DNA from: VRUE01 sp963702035
GTDB taxonomy: Bacteria > Actinomycetota > Thermoleophilia > Solirubrobacterales > 70-9
Direction of reading: 5' to 3'
NCBI GenBank assembly: GCA_963702035.1
Contig: OY969700.1
Span: forward strand, 1,054,001-1,118,000
DNA length: 64,000 nucleotides
Shown: positions 45,768 through 53,870 of the stretch, piece by piece
Layout of the letters: every line of letters begins with the position of its first letter
Position numbering within the stretch: the first letter of the stretch is position 1
Made by a program: the position numbers and the translations under genes
The notes under the pieces: model-generated
The model's database searches: none
Told to the model about the DNA's origin: nothing
Seen by the model: only the letters and a program-made list of their open reading frames with translations

Positions 45768-46295
45768 TCAGCCGGGGGCGGCGGGGCCGCGGCCGAGGAC
45801 CTTGACCACGGTGGCCAAGAGGACGCTGATGTAGAGCGGCACGGAGCGGTCGGCGATGTACTCCATGTCGTGGGCGAGCTTGTCCGCCCAGGACTCCTCG
45901 CGGGTCATCCGGGTCTGGGCGAAGCCGGTCACGCCGGGGCGGACGACCAAGCGCTGCCAGTACTGCGGGATCTCACGGCAGAGCTCGGTGAAGAAGGCCG
46001 GCCGGATCGGCCGCGGGCCGACCACCGCCATGTCGCCGCGCAGGACGTTCCACAGCTGCGGCACCTCGTCGAGGTGGATCTTGCGCAGCGCCCGCCCGAT
46101 CCGCGTCACCTCTTCCTCGGTGCGCCTGGTCAGCTCCTCCCCGAGGTAAGGGCCGAGGCGGTCCTCGGCGTCGGGCTTGAGAGTGCGGAACTTGTACATG
46201 CGGAAGAGTCGCCCGCCCCTGCCGACGCGGGCGCCGTGGTAGAAGAGCGGCCGTCCCGAGGTGAGCACGATCGCCAGCGCGGTCAGCGCCAGCAA
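45768..46295 (-). CDS. Bacterial sugar-phosphate transferase (undecaprenyl-phosphate type), 5' end unclear
   Basis: The C-terminal catalytic domain is plain: RVGRGGRLFRMYKFRTLKPDAE, IGRALRKIHLDEVPQLWNVLRGDMAVVGPRPIRP and RPGVTGFAQ, as in WbaP/PssY-like initiating transferases. The visible start (TTG, 46295) lies inside the N-terminal membrane helix. The same frame stays open and reads coding-like for at least 45 more codons upstream (VQEELEHFIALAGDG...LLRGLDIFISFSFLLILAPLLAL), into the DUF354 gene, without any ATG, GTG or TTG. Either a frameshift upstream hides the true start or the protein is fused to DUF354. Confidence 0.85.
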   Translation of the reverse strand: MLALTALAIVLTSGRPLFYHGARVGRGGRLFRMYKFRTLKPDAEDRLGPYLGEELTRRTEEEVTRIGRALRKIHLDEVPQLWNVLRGDMAVVGPRPIRPAFFTELCREIPQYWQRLVVRPGVTGFAQTRMTREESWADKLAHDMEYIADRSVPLYISVLLATVVKVLGRGPAAPG

Positions 46296-46440
46296 CGGCG
46301 CCAGAATCAGTAAAAAAGAAAATGAAATAAAGATGTCCAGGCCCCTTAGGAGAGGATCTACGGGGCGCCTCTCACCATCACCGGCGAGCGCGATGAAGTG
46401 CTCCAGCTCCTCCTGGACGTCTGCGGGAAGAGCGAGCGAG

Positions 46441-47481
46441 TCAGCTCGTGATGTTGCTTGCCGCGGGATGGTCGGCTCCGACGGTACCGAGAATGGTCTC
46501 GACCAGCGGACCAGGGTCTCGCCTGGTCGGGGTCGCGTCGGCGGTGCGTTTCTCGAGCTCGATCGCGCGCGGGTCGGTCAGCGGCCGCAGACGGCCCGAG
46601 CGGATCAGCGCTTCGTCGACGCCGCCGAGGCGCCCTCCGTAGGTCGTGTACACGGGGACGCCGAGCGCCGCCGCCTCGCGGTTCATCGTGCCGCCGGCGG
46701 AGACGACGAGGTCGGCGAGGGCGACGAGGCTCTGCGCCTCGACCGCGCCCGGCGGCAGGATCAGCGAGGGCAGGGCGAGGCTCTCGACCAGCTTGCGCTG
46801 GGCCTGGGTGCGCGGCAGGACGATCGCGTGCACGTTCTCGTCGGTGCCCAGCCGTTGCAGGACTTTCGGGAAGAGCGGGTTCGACTTGCGGTGGTAGAGC
46901 GAGACGTCGGGCGGCGGACGGACGACGACGACGACCCGCCCGGTGTCGACCGAGAGGCGGGCGAGCGCATCGGGGTCGGGCTCGAAGTCGTAGAGGTAGT
47001 ACTCCTCCTTGAGCCCCGGGTAGGGAAAGAGCTTGTCCGGGCCAACGCCGAAGCGGCGCAGGCGCTCGGCCGGCACCGTGTCGGGGAACATCACCCGCTT
47101 GGCGAGCCGGCAGCCGATCCGGTGCTGGGTGACCGCGTACTCGTAGTCGTGCATGTTGGCCTCGGGCACGCCGAGCAGCTTCGCCGCGATCGCCAGGTCG
47201 TTGGAGCCGTGGGCGAGCGCGAGGTCGAAGGAGCGACCGCGGCCGAAGCGGACCATCGCCGTCGTCCGCGCGCCGAGCCGCGCCGCCTTGAGCAGCCGCG
47301 AGGCGCCGCCGTGGCGCCCGATCGGCATGTGCTCCATCCCATGCAGCTCGAGCAGCGCCTGCGTCTGCGCGTAGTCGCGCGAGGTCACCTCGACCGTGTG
47401 GCCCTGCTCCCGAAGCCGCTCGATGATCGGCCGCAAGACCAGCACATGCGCCGGCGCCGACATGTCAACCCAGATGTTCAG
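46441..47481 (-). CDS. DUF354 family glycosyltransferase
   Basis: About 346 residues, GT-B-like. N-terminal NIWVDMSAPAHVLVLRPIIERLREQGHTVEVTSRD, then SFDLALAHGSNDLAIAAKLLGVP, and the C-terminal VRPPPDVSLYHRKSN and ADLVVSAGGTMNREAAALGVPVYTTYGG donor-binding block. The first ATG (47463) would remove the first beta strand. A CTG codon at 47481, four bases after the glyA stop, would give the full family start, so a CTG start is proposed. It sits between glyA and a sugar transferase in a polysaccharide operon. Confidence 0.82.
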   Translation of the reverse strand: MNIWVDMSAPAHVLVLRPIIERLREQGHTVEVTSRDYAQTQALLELHGMEHMPIGRHGGASRLLKAARLGARTTAMVRFGRGRSFDLALAHGSNDLAIAAKLLGVPEANMHDYEYAVTQHRIGCRLAKRVMFPDTVPAERLRRFGVGPDKLFPYPGLKEEYYLYDFEPDPDALARLSVDTGRVVVVVRPPPDVSLYHRKSNPLFPKVLQRLGTDENVHAIVLPRTQAQRKLVESLALPSLILPPGAVEAQSLVALADLVVSAGGTMNREAAALGVPVYTTYGGRLGGVDEALIRSGRLRPLTDPRAIELEKRTADATPTRRDPGPLVETILGTVGADHPAASNITS

Positions 47482-47485
47482 CGAG

Positions 47486-48766
47486 TCAGACAGCTGCCGC
47501 GGCCAGCTCGGGATAGAGCGGGTAGCGCTCCATCAGCACCCTGGTGCGCTCGGCGAGCGCCGCCTTCTCGGCGTCGAAGTCGTCGCTGAGGGCGGTGGCG
47601 ATCACCGACGCGATCTCGGTCAGGTCCTCCTCGACCAGGCCGCGCGTGGTCAGCGCCGGGGTGCCGATCCGCAGGCCGGAGGGGTTCATCGGCGGCCGCT
47701 CGTCAAAGGGGATCGCGTTGCGGTTGACCGTGATCCCGACCGTCTCGAGCCGGTCCTCTGCCGTCTGGCCGTCGAGCCCGCTGGGGGTCAGGTCGACGAG
47801 GACGAGGTGGACGTCGGTGCCGCCGGTCAGGACCGGCACGCCGCCGGCTTCGAGCCCGGCGGCGAAAGCCTGTGCGTTGGCGATCGTCTGTCGCTGGCGG
47901 GCGGCGAAGGGCTCACTGGCGGCGATCCGCATCGCCACCGCCTTGGCGGCGATCGTGTGCATCAGCGGACCGCCCTGCTGGCCGGGGAAGGTCGCTTTGT
48001 CGATCGCTTTGGCGTGCTCCTCGCGGGCGAGGATCATGCCGCTGCGCGGGCCGCAGAGGGTCTTGTGGATCGTCGTCGTGACGACATCCGCGTGCGGCAC
48101 CGGGTTGGGGTGCTCGCCCGCGGCGACGAGCCCGGCGAAGTGGGCCATGTCGACCATCAGCTTGGCGCCGACCGAGTCGGCGATCGCGCGGAAGGCGGCG
48201 AAGTCGAGCCGGCGCGGGTAGGCCGACCAGCCGGTGACGATCAGCGCCGGCCTATGCTCGTGGGCGAGCCGCTCGACCTCCTCCATGTCGACCAGGAAGT
48301 CCTCGCGGCGGACGTGGTACGGGACCGGGTTGTAGAGCGTGCCGCTGACGTTGATCTTCATCCCGTGGCTGAGGTGGCCGCCGTGGTCGAGGGCGAGGCC
48401 GAGGAAGGTGTCGCCGGGTTCCATCAGCGCCATGTAGGCGGCGTTGTTGGCCTGGGCGCCGGCGTGAGGCTGGACGTTGGCGTGCTCGGCGCCGAACAGA
48501 TCCTTGGCCCGGTCGATCGCGAGCTGCTCGGCGACGTCAACCTCCTCGCAGCCGCCGTAGTAACGCCTGCCGGGATAGCCCTCGGCGTACTTGTTGGTCA
48601 GCACCGAGCCGACCGCTTCCATGATCGCCCGCGGGACGAAGTTCTCCGAGGCGATCATCTCCAGCGTGCCCTGCTGGCGGCGCAGCTCGGCGTCGAGCAC
48701 GGCGGCGATCGCCGGATCGACCTCGGAAAGGGGGGCGCTTTGGATGCTCTCTGGCAACTCGCTCAC
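47486..48766 (-). CDS. glyA: Serine hydroxymethyltransferase
   Basis: PLP enzyme converting serine and tetrahydrofolate to glycine and methylene-tetrahydrofolate. 426 residues. Seen: MIASENFVPRAIMEAVGSVLTNKYAEGYPGRRYYGG, NVQPHAGAQANNAAYMAL, VDMAHFAGLVAAG and the PLP-lysine block DVVTTTIHKTLCGPRSGMI, where the usual TLRGPR has Cys for Arg. GTG start. Heads the leftward operon; the lysyl-oxidase-like gene starts divergently 42 bases away. Confidence 0.97.
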   Translation of the reverse strand: MSELPESIQSAPLSEVDPAIAAVLDAELRRQQGTLEMIASENFVPRAIMEAVGSVLTNKYAEGYPGRRYYGGCEEVDVAEQLAIDRAKDLFGAEHANVQPHAGAQANNAAYMALMEPGDTFLGLALDHGGHLSHGMKINVSGTLYNPVPYHVRREDFLVDMEEVERLAHEHRPALIVTGWSAYPRRLDFAAFRAIADSVGAKLMVDMAHFAGLVAAGEHPNPVPHADVVTTTIHKTLCGPRSGMILAREEHAKAIDKATFPGQQGGPLMHTIAAKAVAMRIAASEPFAARQRQTIANAQAFAAGLEAGGVPVLTGGTDVHLVLVDLTPSGLDGQTAEDRLETVGITVNRNAIPFDERPPMNPSGLRIGTPALTTRGLVEEDLTEIASVIATALSDDFDAEKAALAERTRVLMERYPLYPELAAAAV

Positions 48767-48808
48767 GGTTCAGCGACCTTACCAACGCATCGGGATAGCC
48801 TGACGCCG

Positions 48809-49570
48809 ATGAAGGCCCGCATGCCCCTGGCACTCGCCGCCCTTTTCCTCGCTCTGGCCGTACCGACCGCATCCGCCGCGGTCGTCAACCCCTGCGAAGG
48901 GCCTGAAGCCCGCGATCTGCTCTGCCCCAACCTGAGGATCGGCAAGCCGCGCGAAATCTACGAGACCACCGGCTACGACGGCAAGCTCCTGCTGCGCGCG
49001 ACGAGCGACGTCGAGAGTCGCGGCAAGGGCCCGATGGAGCTGCGCGGCCACCGCGACGGCTGGCACAGGATGCGGGTCAACCAGCGGATCCGCCGCAAGG
49101 GCGGCGGTCGCCTCGTCCTCCGGACCGGGGCCAGCCTGCACTTCACCGACGTCGGCACGTACTTCGGCGGCAGCTACTGGAAGGTCCACCAGCTCGCCCG
49201 CTTTGAGCTGCGCCGGGTCGGCCCAGACGGCAAAACCGGGCCGGTCCTGCGCACCGGGCCCAAGCTCAACTACTGCCTGCGCGACCTCGAGCGCACCCGG
49301 CCCGGCAAGCGCTCGCCGAGCGTCCGCCACTACCCCGGCTGTGACCAGGACCCCTACACCAGGGCGGTCACGCTCGGCACCTCGGTCGGCTGGTCGGACA
49401 TCTACCCGGCCGACTACGACAAGCAGTGGATCAACGTCAGCGGCCTGCGCGGCTGCTTCGTCTTCACGATGACCGTCGACCCGAAGGGGCTGCTCTTCGA
49501 GTCGAACGAGCACGACAACACCTCACGACGGCTGGTCCGGCTCCCCTATCGCGGCCAGCCGGGCTGCTAG
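48809..49570 (+). CDS. Secreted lysyl-oxidase-like protein with degenerate copper site
   Basis: 253 residues. Signal peptide MKARMPLALAALFLALAVPTASA. The rest resembles bacterial lysyl oxidase (PF01186) proteins: LRIGKPREIYE, LHFTDVGTYFGGSYWKVHQLARFELRRV, KLNYCLRDLER and GTSVGWSDIYPADYDKQWINVSGLRGCFVFTMTVDPKGLLFESNEHDN. In active enzymes the copper site is an HxHxH-type cluster where this protein has YWKVH, so two His are missing. It may keep the fold but not oxidase activity. Cysteines are even in number, suiting export. It overlaps the convergent tsaC-like gene by 48 bases. Confidence 0.72.
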   Translation: MKARMPLALAALFLALAVPTASAAVVNPCEGPEARDLLCPNLRIGKPREIYETTGYDGKLLLRATSDVESRGKGPMELRGHRDGWHRMRVNQRIRRKGGGRLVLRTGASLHFTDVGTYFGGSYWKVHQLARFELRRVGPDGKTGPVLRTGPKLNYCLRDLERTRPGKRSPSVRHYPGCDQDPYTRAVTLGTSVGWSDIYPADYDKQWINVSGLRGCFVFTMTVDPKGLLFESNEHDNTSRRLVRLPYRGQPGC

Positions 49571-50176
49571 GTCTCCGAGGGAGAGCCCTCCCTCGCGCAG
49601 GACGGCCCACTCGCCGTCCACGTCGAAATCGGTGAGATCGACGACCGTCGAGGGCAGGCCGGTCAGCTCACCGCCGTCGATCGCCAGGTCCGCCGCAGCG
49701 ACGATCTCCGCCGGAACGTCCCCGAAGCGGGATGGCGCCGGCTCGCCGCTGAGATTGGCCGAGGTCTGGAACAGCGGGCACATCGCGCCGGCCAGCGGCC
49801 CGCCGATCAGGCGGACCCCGAGGCGGGCGCGGTCCTCGGGACAGGCGAGCGGGTAGCGCCCTTCGGGGTTGGCGACCACCAGCGTCACCGGGCCCGGCAG
49901 GAGAGCGGCGACCGCGAGTCGGGTCCGCGGCCCGAGTCCCTCGACCAGCTCGCGCATCGCCAGTGGCGAGAAGTACATGACCGCCGAGGGCTTGCCGTCA
50001 TCCCGGCCCTTGATCTCGTGGATGCGCCCGATCGCCGCCGCATCGAGCGGGTCGCAGGCCAGGCCGTAGAGCCCGTCGGCGGGAAAGACCGCGACCCCGC
50101 CCGAGGAGATCGTCCGCTCCAGCGCAGCCCGCGCCGCCTCCGCCCCATCGCGCGGGATCGAGACAACCCGCGTCAT
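49523..50176 (-). CDS. tsaC: L-threonylcarbamoyladenylate synthase (Sua5/YciO/YrdC family)
   Basis: 217 residues. YrdC-type fold: SSGGVAVFPADGLYGLACDPLDAAAIGRIHEIKGRDDGKPSAVMYFSP, LLPGPVTLVV, LGVRLIGGPLAG, PLFQTSANLSGEPAPSRF and LPSTVVDLTD. Makes the activated intermediate for t6A37 in ANN-decoding tRNAs. No Sua5 C-terminal domain is present. The ATG at 50176 follows palindrome P9. It lies immediately downstream of prmC, a common arrangement in bacteria. Confidence 0.9.
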   Translation of the reverse strand: MTRVVSIPRDGAEAARAALERTISSGGVAVFPADGLYGLACDPLDAAAIGRIHEIKGRDDGKPSAVMYFSPLAMRELVEGLGPRTRLAVAALLPGPVTLVVANPEGRYPLACPEDRARLGVRLIGGPLAGAMCPLFQTSANLSGEPAPSRFGDVPAEIVAAADLAIDGGELTGLPSTVVDLTDFDVDGEWAVLREGGLSLGDLAARLAAIGEPDQPS

Positions 50177-50184
50177 AGCCCCAT

Positions 50185-50227
50185 CCGACCTGCATCGAAC
50201 CCCAAATGGGGGCTCGATGCAGGTCGG
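50185..50227. repeat. Palindrome P9: simple hairpin between prmC stop and tsaC start
   Basis: CCGACCTGCATCGA, ACCCC, loop AAAT, GGGG and the complement: about 19 bp with one mismatch. The stem begins five bases after the prmC TGA on the minus strand and ends nine bases before the tsaC ATG. Shorter than the other elements, and without their shared core. Confidence 0.8.
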
Positions 50228-50231
50228 AGCC

Positions 50232-51104
50232 TCATTGTTGGCCCCAGACGACGCGGGGGATGCCGGCGAGGTCGGGGCGGGTCTCGACCTTCGCGAAGCC
50301 GGCCTCGAAGAGCAGCTCGCTGACCGCCGGCGCCTGTCCCGCGCCGACCTCCAGGGCCAGCGACGGCGCCGCCGCCGCGGCAACCGGAATCGCCGCCCGG
50401 ATCACGTCCAGTCCGTCGGGCCCGGCGAGCAATGCCTCGCGCGGCTCCCACTCGGTCACCTCGGGCTCCAGGCCCGCCCATTCCGACTCGGCGACGTAGG
50501 GCAGGTTGGCGACGATCAGGTCGAAGCTCGATCCTCTATCGGCCGGTGGCTCATCCCCAGCCAGCGCCGCGGACGGCAGCATCCCCTCGACGAACCGGAC
50601 CCGCTCGGCGAGACCCAGCCGCTCAGCGTTGTCCCGCGCCACTTCGAGCGGGGCCGGCGAGGTATCGGTGGCGACGACCTCGCACTCCGGCATCTCGTCG
50701 GCAATCGCCAGCGCGATCGCGCCCGAGCCGGTCCCCATGTCGAGCACCCGTCGCAGTTGCAGCTCCAGCGCAAGCTCGACCAGCAACTCGGTCTCCGGCC
50801 GCGGGATCAGCACACGGGAATCGACCGCCAGCTCAAGATGCCGAAATCCCTTGCGACCGAGGATGTACGCCACCGGCTCCCGCCTCAGCCGCCGCCGCAC
50901 CATCTCCCCAAACCGCCTCGCGGCAGCCGGCGGCACCCCCGCCTCCGGCTCCACCACCAGCCGCGCCCGCTCCCACCCGGTCGCCTCAACCAGCAACAGC
51001 TCAGCATCCAAGCGCGGCGTATCGACGCCAACTGCCGCGAGTGCGTCAACGGAAGCCTCAAGGGCTTCACGAACGCTGCCGGAAGTCGCGGCGGCGGCCA
51101 CCAC
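50232..51104 (-). CDS. prmC: Release factor glutamine N5-methyltransferase
   Basis: Methylates the GGQ glutamine of RF1 and RF2. 290 residues. N-terminal helical domain, then EPVAYILGRKGFRHLELAVDSRVLIPRPETELLVELAL, SAM motif VLDMGTGSGAIALAIADEMP, and the catalytic FDLIVANLPYVAESEW, where NLPY replaces the usual NPPY. GTG start (51104 or 51101) inside the left arm of palindrome P10. Adjacent to its substrate gene prfA, as in most bacteria. Confidence 0.94.
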   Translation of the reverse strand: MVAAAATSGSVREALEASVDALAAVGVDTPRLDAELLLVEATGWERARLVVEPEAGVPPAAARRFGEMVRRRLRREPVAYILGRKGFRHLELAVDSRVLIPRPETELLVELALELQLRRVLDMGTGSGAIALAIADEMPECEVVATDTSPAPLEVARDNAERLGLAERVRFVEGMLPSAALAGDEPPADRGSSFDLIVANLPYVAESEWAGLEPEVTEWEPREALLAGPDGLDVIRAAIPVAAAAAPSLALEVGAGQAPAVSELLFEAGFAKVETRPDLAGIPRVVWGQQ

Positions 51105-51106
51105 TG

Positions 51107-51265
51107 GAGCCTATCCCGATAGGGGTGGAACGTCTTGTACTTTTTCGGTGTGGGCTCTCGGGCGACAGCCCAACCACACCACATCGAAAAAGTTAAGTGG
51201 AACCCCTATCGGGATAGGCTCTCAAGCGAAAAAGTTAAGTGGAGGCCCTACCGGGATAGGCTCTC
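51107..51265. repeat. Palindromic element P10 with tandem right half, prfA stop to prmC start
   Basis: GAGCCTATCCCGATAGGGGT (51107-51126) pairs perfectly with 51202-51221. Inner parts CTTGTACTTTTTCGGTG and CGAAAAAGTTAAGTGG match P3. A second right half follows at 51227-51265 with a diverged stem (CCCTACCGGGATAGGCTCTC) ending at the prfA stop. Confidence 0.85.
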
Positions 51266-52325
51266 AGACCGCTGCGGCCTCCAGCCTCTGCCTCTTCTCC
51301 TCCGCGGCAAGCGCATCGCTGAACTCGGCGAGGTCTCCCGCCAACACCCCTTCGATGTTGTGCGAGGTGTGCTTGATCCGGTGGTCGGTGACCCGCCCCT
51401 GGGGGAAGTTGTAGGTGCGCACCTTCTCCGAGCGCTCACCGCTGCCGACCTGCGCCTTGCGCTCTGCCGCGACCTTCGCCTGCTGCTCGGCGAGCTCGCG
51501 CTCGTACAGCCGCGCCCGCAGCACCCGCATCGCCTTCTCGCGGTTCTGCAGCTGCGACTTCTCGTCCTGCATCGAGACGACGATCCCGCTCGGTTTGTGG
51601 GTGATCCGTACCGCCGAGTCGGTCGTATTGACCGACTGGCCACCGGGCCCCGAGGAGCGGTAGACGTCGATCTGCAGGTCATTCTGGTCGACCTCGACCT
51701 CGACCTCCTCGGCCTCGGGCAAAACGGCGACGGTCGCGGTCGAGGTGTGGATGCGGCCCTGGGACTCGGTCTCGGGCACGCGCTGCACGCGGTGCGTGCC
51801 ACCCTCGAACTTGAAGATCGAGTAGGCGCCCTCGCCCTTGATCGCGAAGGTCACCTCCTTGAAGCCACCCACCTCGGCCGCCGACTGCGAGAGCACCTCG
51901 GTGGCAAACCCACGCTCCTCCGCGTAGCGGGTCAGCATCTTGTAGAGGTCGCCGGCGAACAGCGCCGCCTCATCCCCCCCGGTCCCAGCCCGGATCTCCA
52001 CCAACACGTTCTTGTCGTCGTTCGGATCCCGCTCGACCATAGCCAGCCGGATCTCCTCTTCAAGCTCCTCCAACCGCGCCGGCGCCTCATCCGCGACCGT
52101 GCGCAGCTCAGCGTCCTCCCCCTCCGCCAACAGCTCCCGAGCCCCCTCCAGATCGTCCTTGAGGGTCCTGTACTCGCTCGCCAGCCTTCGAGCGGGCTCA
52201 AGCTCGCGGTATTCGCGCCCCACCTCCGCATAGCGCTGCCGATCCCCAATCACACCGGGGTCCGACATAAGCCCCTCCAACTCGGAGAAACGGCTTTCGA
52301 TCTGCTCGACAAGCGCTTGGATCAT
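51264..52325 (-). CDS. prfA: Peptide chain release factor 1
   Basis: Terminates translation at UAA/UAG. 353 residues. N-terminal helical domain, codon-recognition region with RVQRVPETESQGRIHTSTATVAVLPE (PxT type motif), GGQ loop in YRSSGPGGQSVNTTDSAVRITHKPSG, and the C-terminal RTYNFPQGRVTDHRI. The ATG at 52325 starts MIQALVEQIESRFSELE; upstream open frame is palindrome sequence. Confidence 0.96.
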   Translation of the reverse strand: MIQALVEQIESRFSELEGLMSDPGVIGDRQRYAEVGREYRELEPARRLASEYRTLKDDLEGARELLAEGEDAELRTVADEAPARLEELEEEIRLAMVERDPNDDKNVLVEIRAGTGGDEAALFAGDLYKMLTRYAEERGFATEVLSQSAAEVGGFKEVTFAIKGEGAYSIFKFEGGTHRVQRVPETESQGRIHTSTATVAVLPEAEEVEVEVDQNDLQIDVYRSSGPGGQSVNTTDSAVRITHKPSGIVVSMQDEKSQLQNREKAMRVLRARLYERELAEQQAKVAAERKAQVGSGERSEKVRTYNFPQGRVTDHRIKHTSHNIEGVLAGDLAEFSDALAAEEKRQRLEAAAV

Positions 52326-52360
52326 GGTCGTGAACCATAGGCGCAACTCGCGCGGGTGGC

Positions 52361-52550
52361 GCCGAGGTGGGGGTGTCCAAGCGGGAGCGGCGTCCTCTTT
52401 TTCGCCCACCGCTCAGCGAGAGACGCCCCACCCACCTGGCGAAAAACCCAGCCCCGCTTGGACACCCCCACCTCGGCGACAGGACCCGTGCGCCATCAGC
52501 GCCGCAGGCGAAAAACCAGCAACGCGAGGACACCCTCACCCGACGACAGG
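52361..52550. repeat. Palindromic element P11 with tandem right half, between DUF1385 gene and prfA
   Basis: Arms 52361-52385 and 52453-52477 pair perfectly over 25 bp (GCCGAGGTGGGGGTGTCC...). The inner stem TTTTTCGCC with GGCGAAAAA resembles P3/P10. A second diverged right half (GGCGAAAAACC..GGACACCC..CACCC..GACAGG) follows at 52507-52550, ending near the DUF1385 stop. Confidence 0.8.
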
Positions 52551-52562
52551 CCCCGCCCGCCG

Positions 52563-53573
52563 CTACGCGACGATCTCTATGGGCGCCTCGCCGGCCTCAA
52601 GCGGCTTCTCCTCGGCCAAAACCTTGTCCAACGCCGCGATCGCCACAGCAAGCTGCTCTTCGTCGGGCTCCCGCGTGGTCAGGTTCTGCAGCATCAGGCC
52701 CGGCCACATCACCGCCCGCACCCAGCGTTTGCGGCGGTGCTTGCCGGCCCACTTGATCACCTCGTAGGAGAGGCCCGCGATCAGCGGGATGCCGAGGATC
52801 CGCGAGGCGACCAGCCAGTACCAGGCCGGCAGCCCGATCGGGGCGAAGACGAAGATCGCCAGGACCATCACGATCAGCAGGAAGCTGGTGCCGCAGCGCG
52901 GGTGCAGGCGCGAGTAGAGCTTTGCCCGCGCGGGCACCAGTTCGTCTTCGGCCTCGTAACAGGAGATCGTCTTGTGCTCGGCGCCGTGGTACTCGAAGAC
53001 CCGGCGCAGATCCGGCAGGCGGCTGATCGCGGCGATGTAGGCGATGAAGATCGTCGTGCGCAGGACCCCCTCGATCAGCCAGAAGAGGAGCGGCGAGCCG
53101 AGCTGGTCCTTGATCAGGCTGGTCAGCCCGACCGGGACGACGAAGAAGAGCCCGATCGCCAGCACCATCGAGAAGACGATCGTCAGTCCCCAGACCCAGC
53201 CGCCGATCTCCTCTTTCTCGCCCTCCTCGTCCTCCTCGAGCTGGGCGTTGGCGGATATCGCCAGGGCGCGGAAGCCGATCTTCAGCGACTCGCCGAGCGC
53301 GACGACGCCGCGCAGCACCGGCACCCGCCAGAGGCGATGGCGCTTTGCCCAGGGGACCAGCGGCTCGGAGCTGAGCTCGACCTGGCCCTCGGGATTGCGC
53401 ACGGCGACCGCCCAGGTCGAGACGCCGCGCATCATCACGCCCTCCAGTACCGCCTGGCCGCCGACCGGCGCGTCGCGTTTCGCGACCAGGGCGCCGTCGG
53501 GCATGCGCAGCGGGTCTGCCCCGTTCGAGGAGGAGACGGCTTCAGCCCGCGGAGAGACTGTCTCCGCGCCCAT
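52563..53573 (-). CDS. DUF1385 family membrane protein
   Basis: 336 residues. Conserved blocks PVGGQAVLEGVMMRG and WAVAVRNPEG at the start, four or five membrane helices (e.g. LTIVFSMVLAIGLFFVVPV, LLFWLIEGVLRTTIFIAYIAAIS), and RVFEYHGAEHKTISCYEAEDELV followed by HPRCGTSFLLIV. This is the YqhQ-like DUF1385 family, often encoded between prfA and rpmE in Gram-positive bacteria. Function unknown. An acidic loop (EEDEEGEKEE) lies between the first and second parts. Confidence 0.9.
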   Translation of the reverse strand: MGAETVSPRAEAVSSSNGADPLRMPDGALVAKRDAPVGGQAVLEGVMMRGVSTWAVAVRNPEGQVELSSEPLVPWAKRHRLWRVPVLRGVVALGESLKIGFRALAISANAQLEEDEEGEKEEIGGWVWGLTIVFSMVLAIGLFFVVPVGLTSLIKDQLGSPLLFWLIEGVLRTTIFIAYIAAISRLPDLRRVFEYHGAEHKTISCYEAEDELVPARAKLYSRLHPRCGTSFLLIVMVLAIFVFAPIGLPAWYWLVASRILGIPLIAGLSYEVIKWAGKHRRKRWVRAVMWPGLMLQNLTTREPDEEQLAVAIAALDKVLAEEKPLEAGEAPIEIVA

Positions 53574-53576
53574 GGC

Positions 53577-53792
53577 CTACTTCGATGCCTTGGCGTGCTT
53601 GGCGGCGCGCCGCTGGAACCGCTCAACCCGCCCGCCGGTGTCGACGAGCTTCTGCTTGCCGGTGTAGAAGGGGTGGCACTCCGAGCAGAGCTCGACGTGC
53701 AGATCCTCCACCGTGGAGCGGGTGTAGAACTGGTTGCCGCACGAGCAGTGCACGTGAGCGAGTTTGTAGTCGGGGTGAATTCCTGCCTTCAT
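53577..53792 (-). CDS. rpmE: 50S ribosomal protein L31 (zinc-binding type)
   Basis: 71 residues. MKAGIHPDYKLAHVHCSCGNQFYTRST with C-x-C, then ELCSECHPFYTGKQKLVDTGGRVERFQRR with C-x2-C: the C+ zinc form of L31, located at the subunit interface. The ATG at 53792 is preferred over a GTG six bases earlier. It starts the rpmE-DUF1385-prfA-prmC-tsaC transcript. Confidence 0.97.
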   Translation of the reverse strand: MKAGIHPDYKLAHVHCSCGNQFYTRSTVEDLHVELCSECHPFYTGKQKLVDTGGRVERFQRRAAKHAKASK

Positions 53793-53870
53793 CGTCACTC
53801 AAGTCTAGAGAAGTGCGCAAACAGTCTGTTCGAGGCTTGGGAGATGGCCTCGAACTGCCGATAACCAGGC

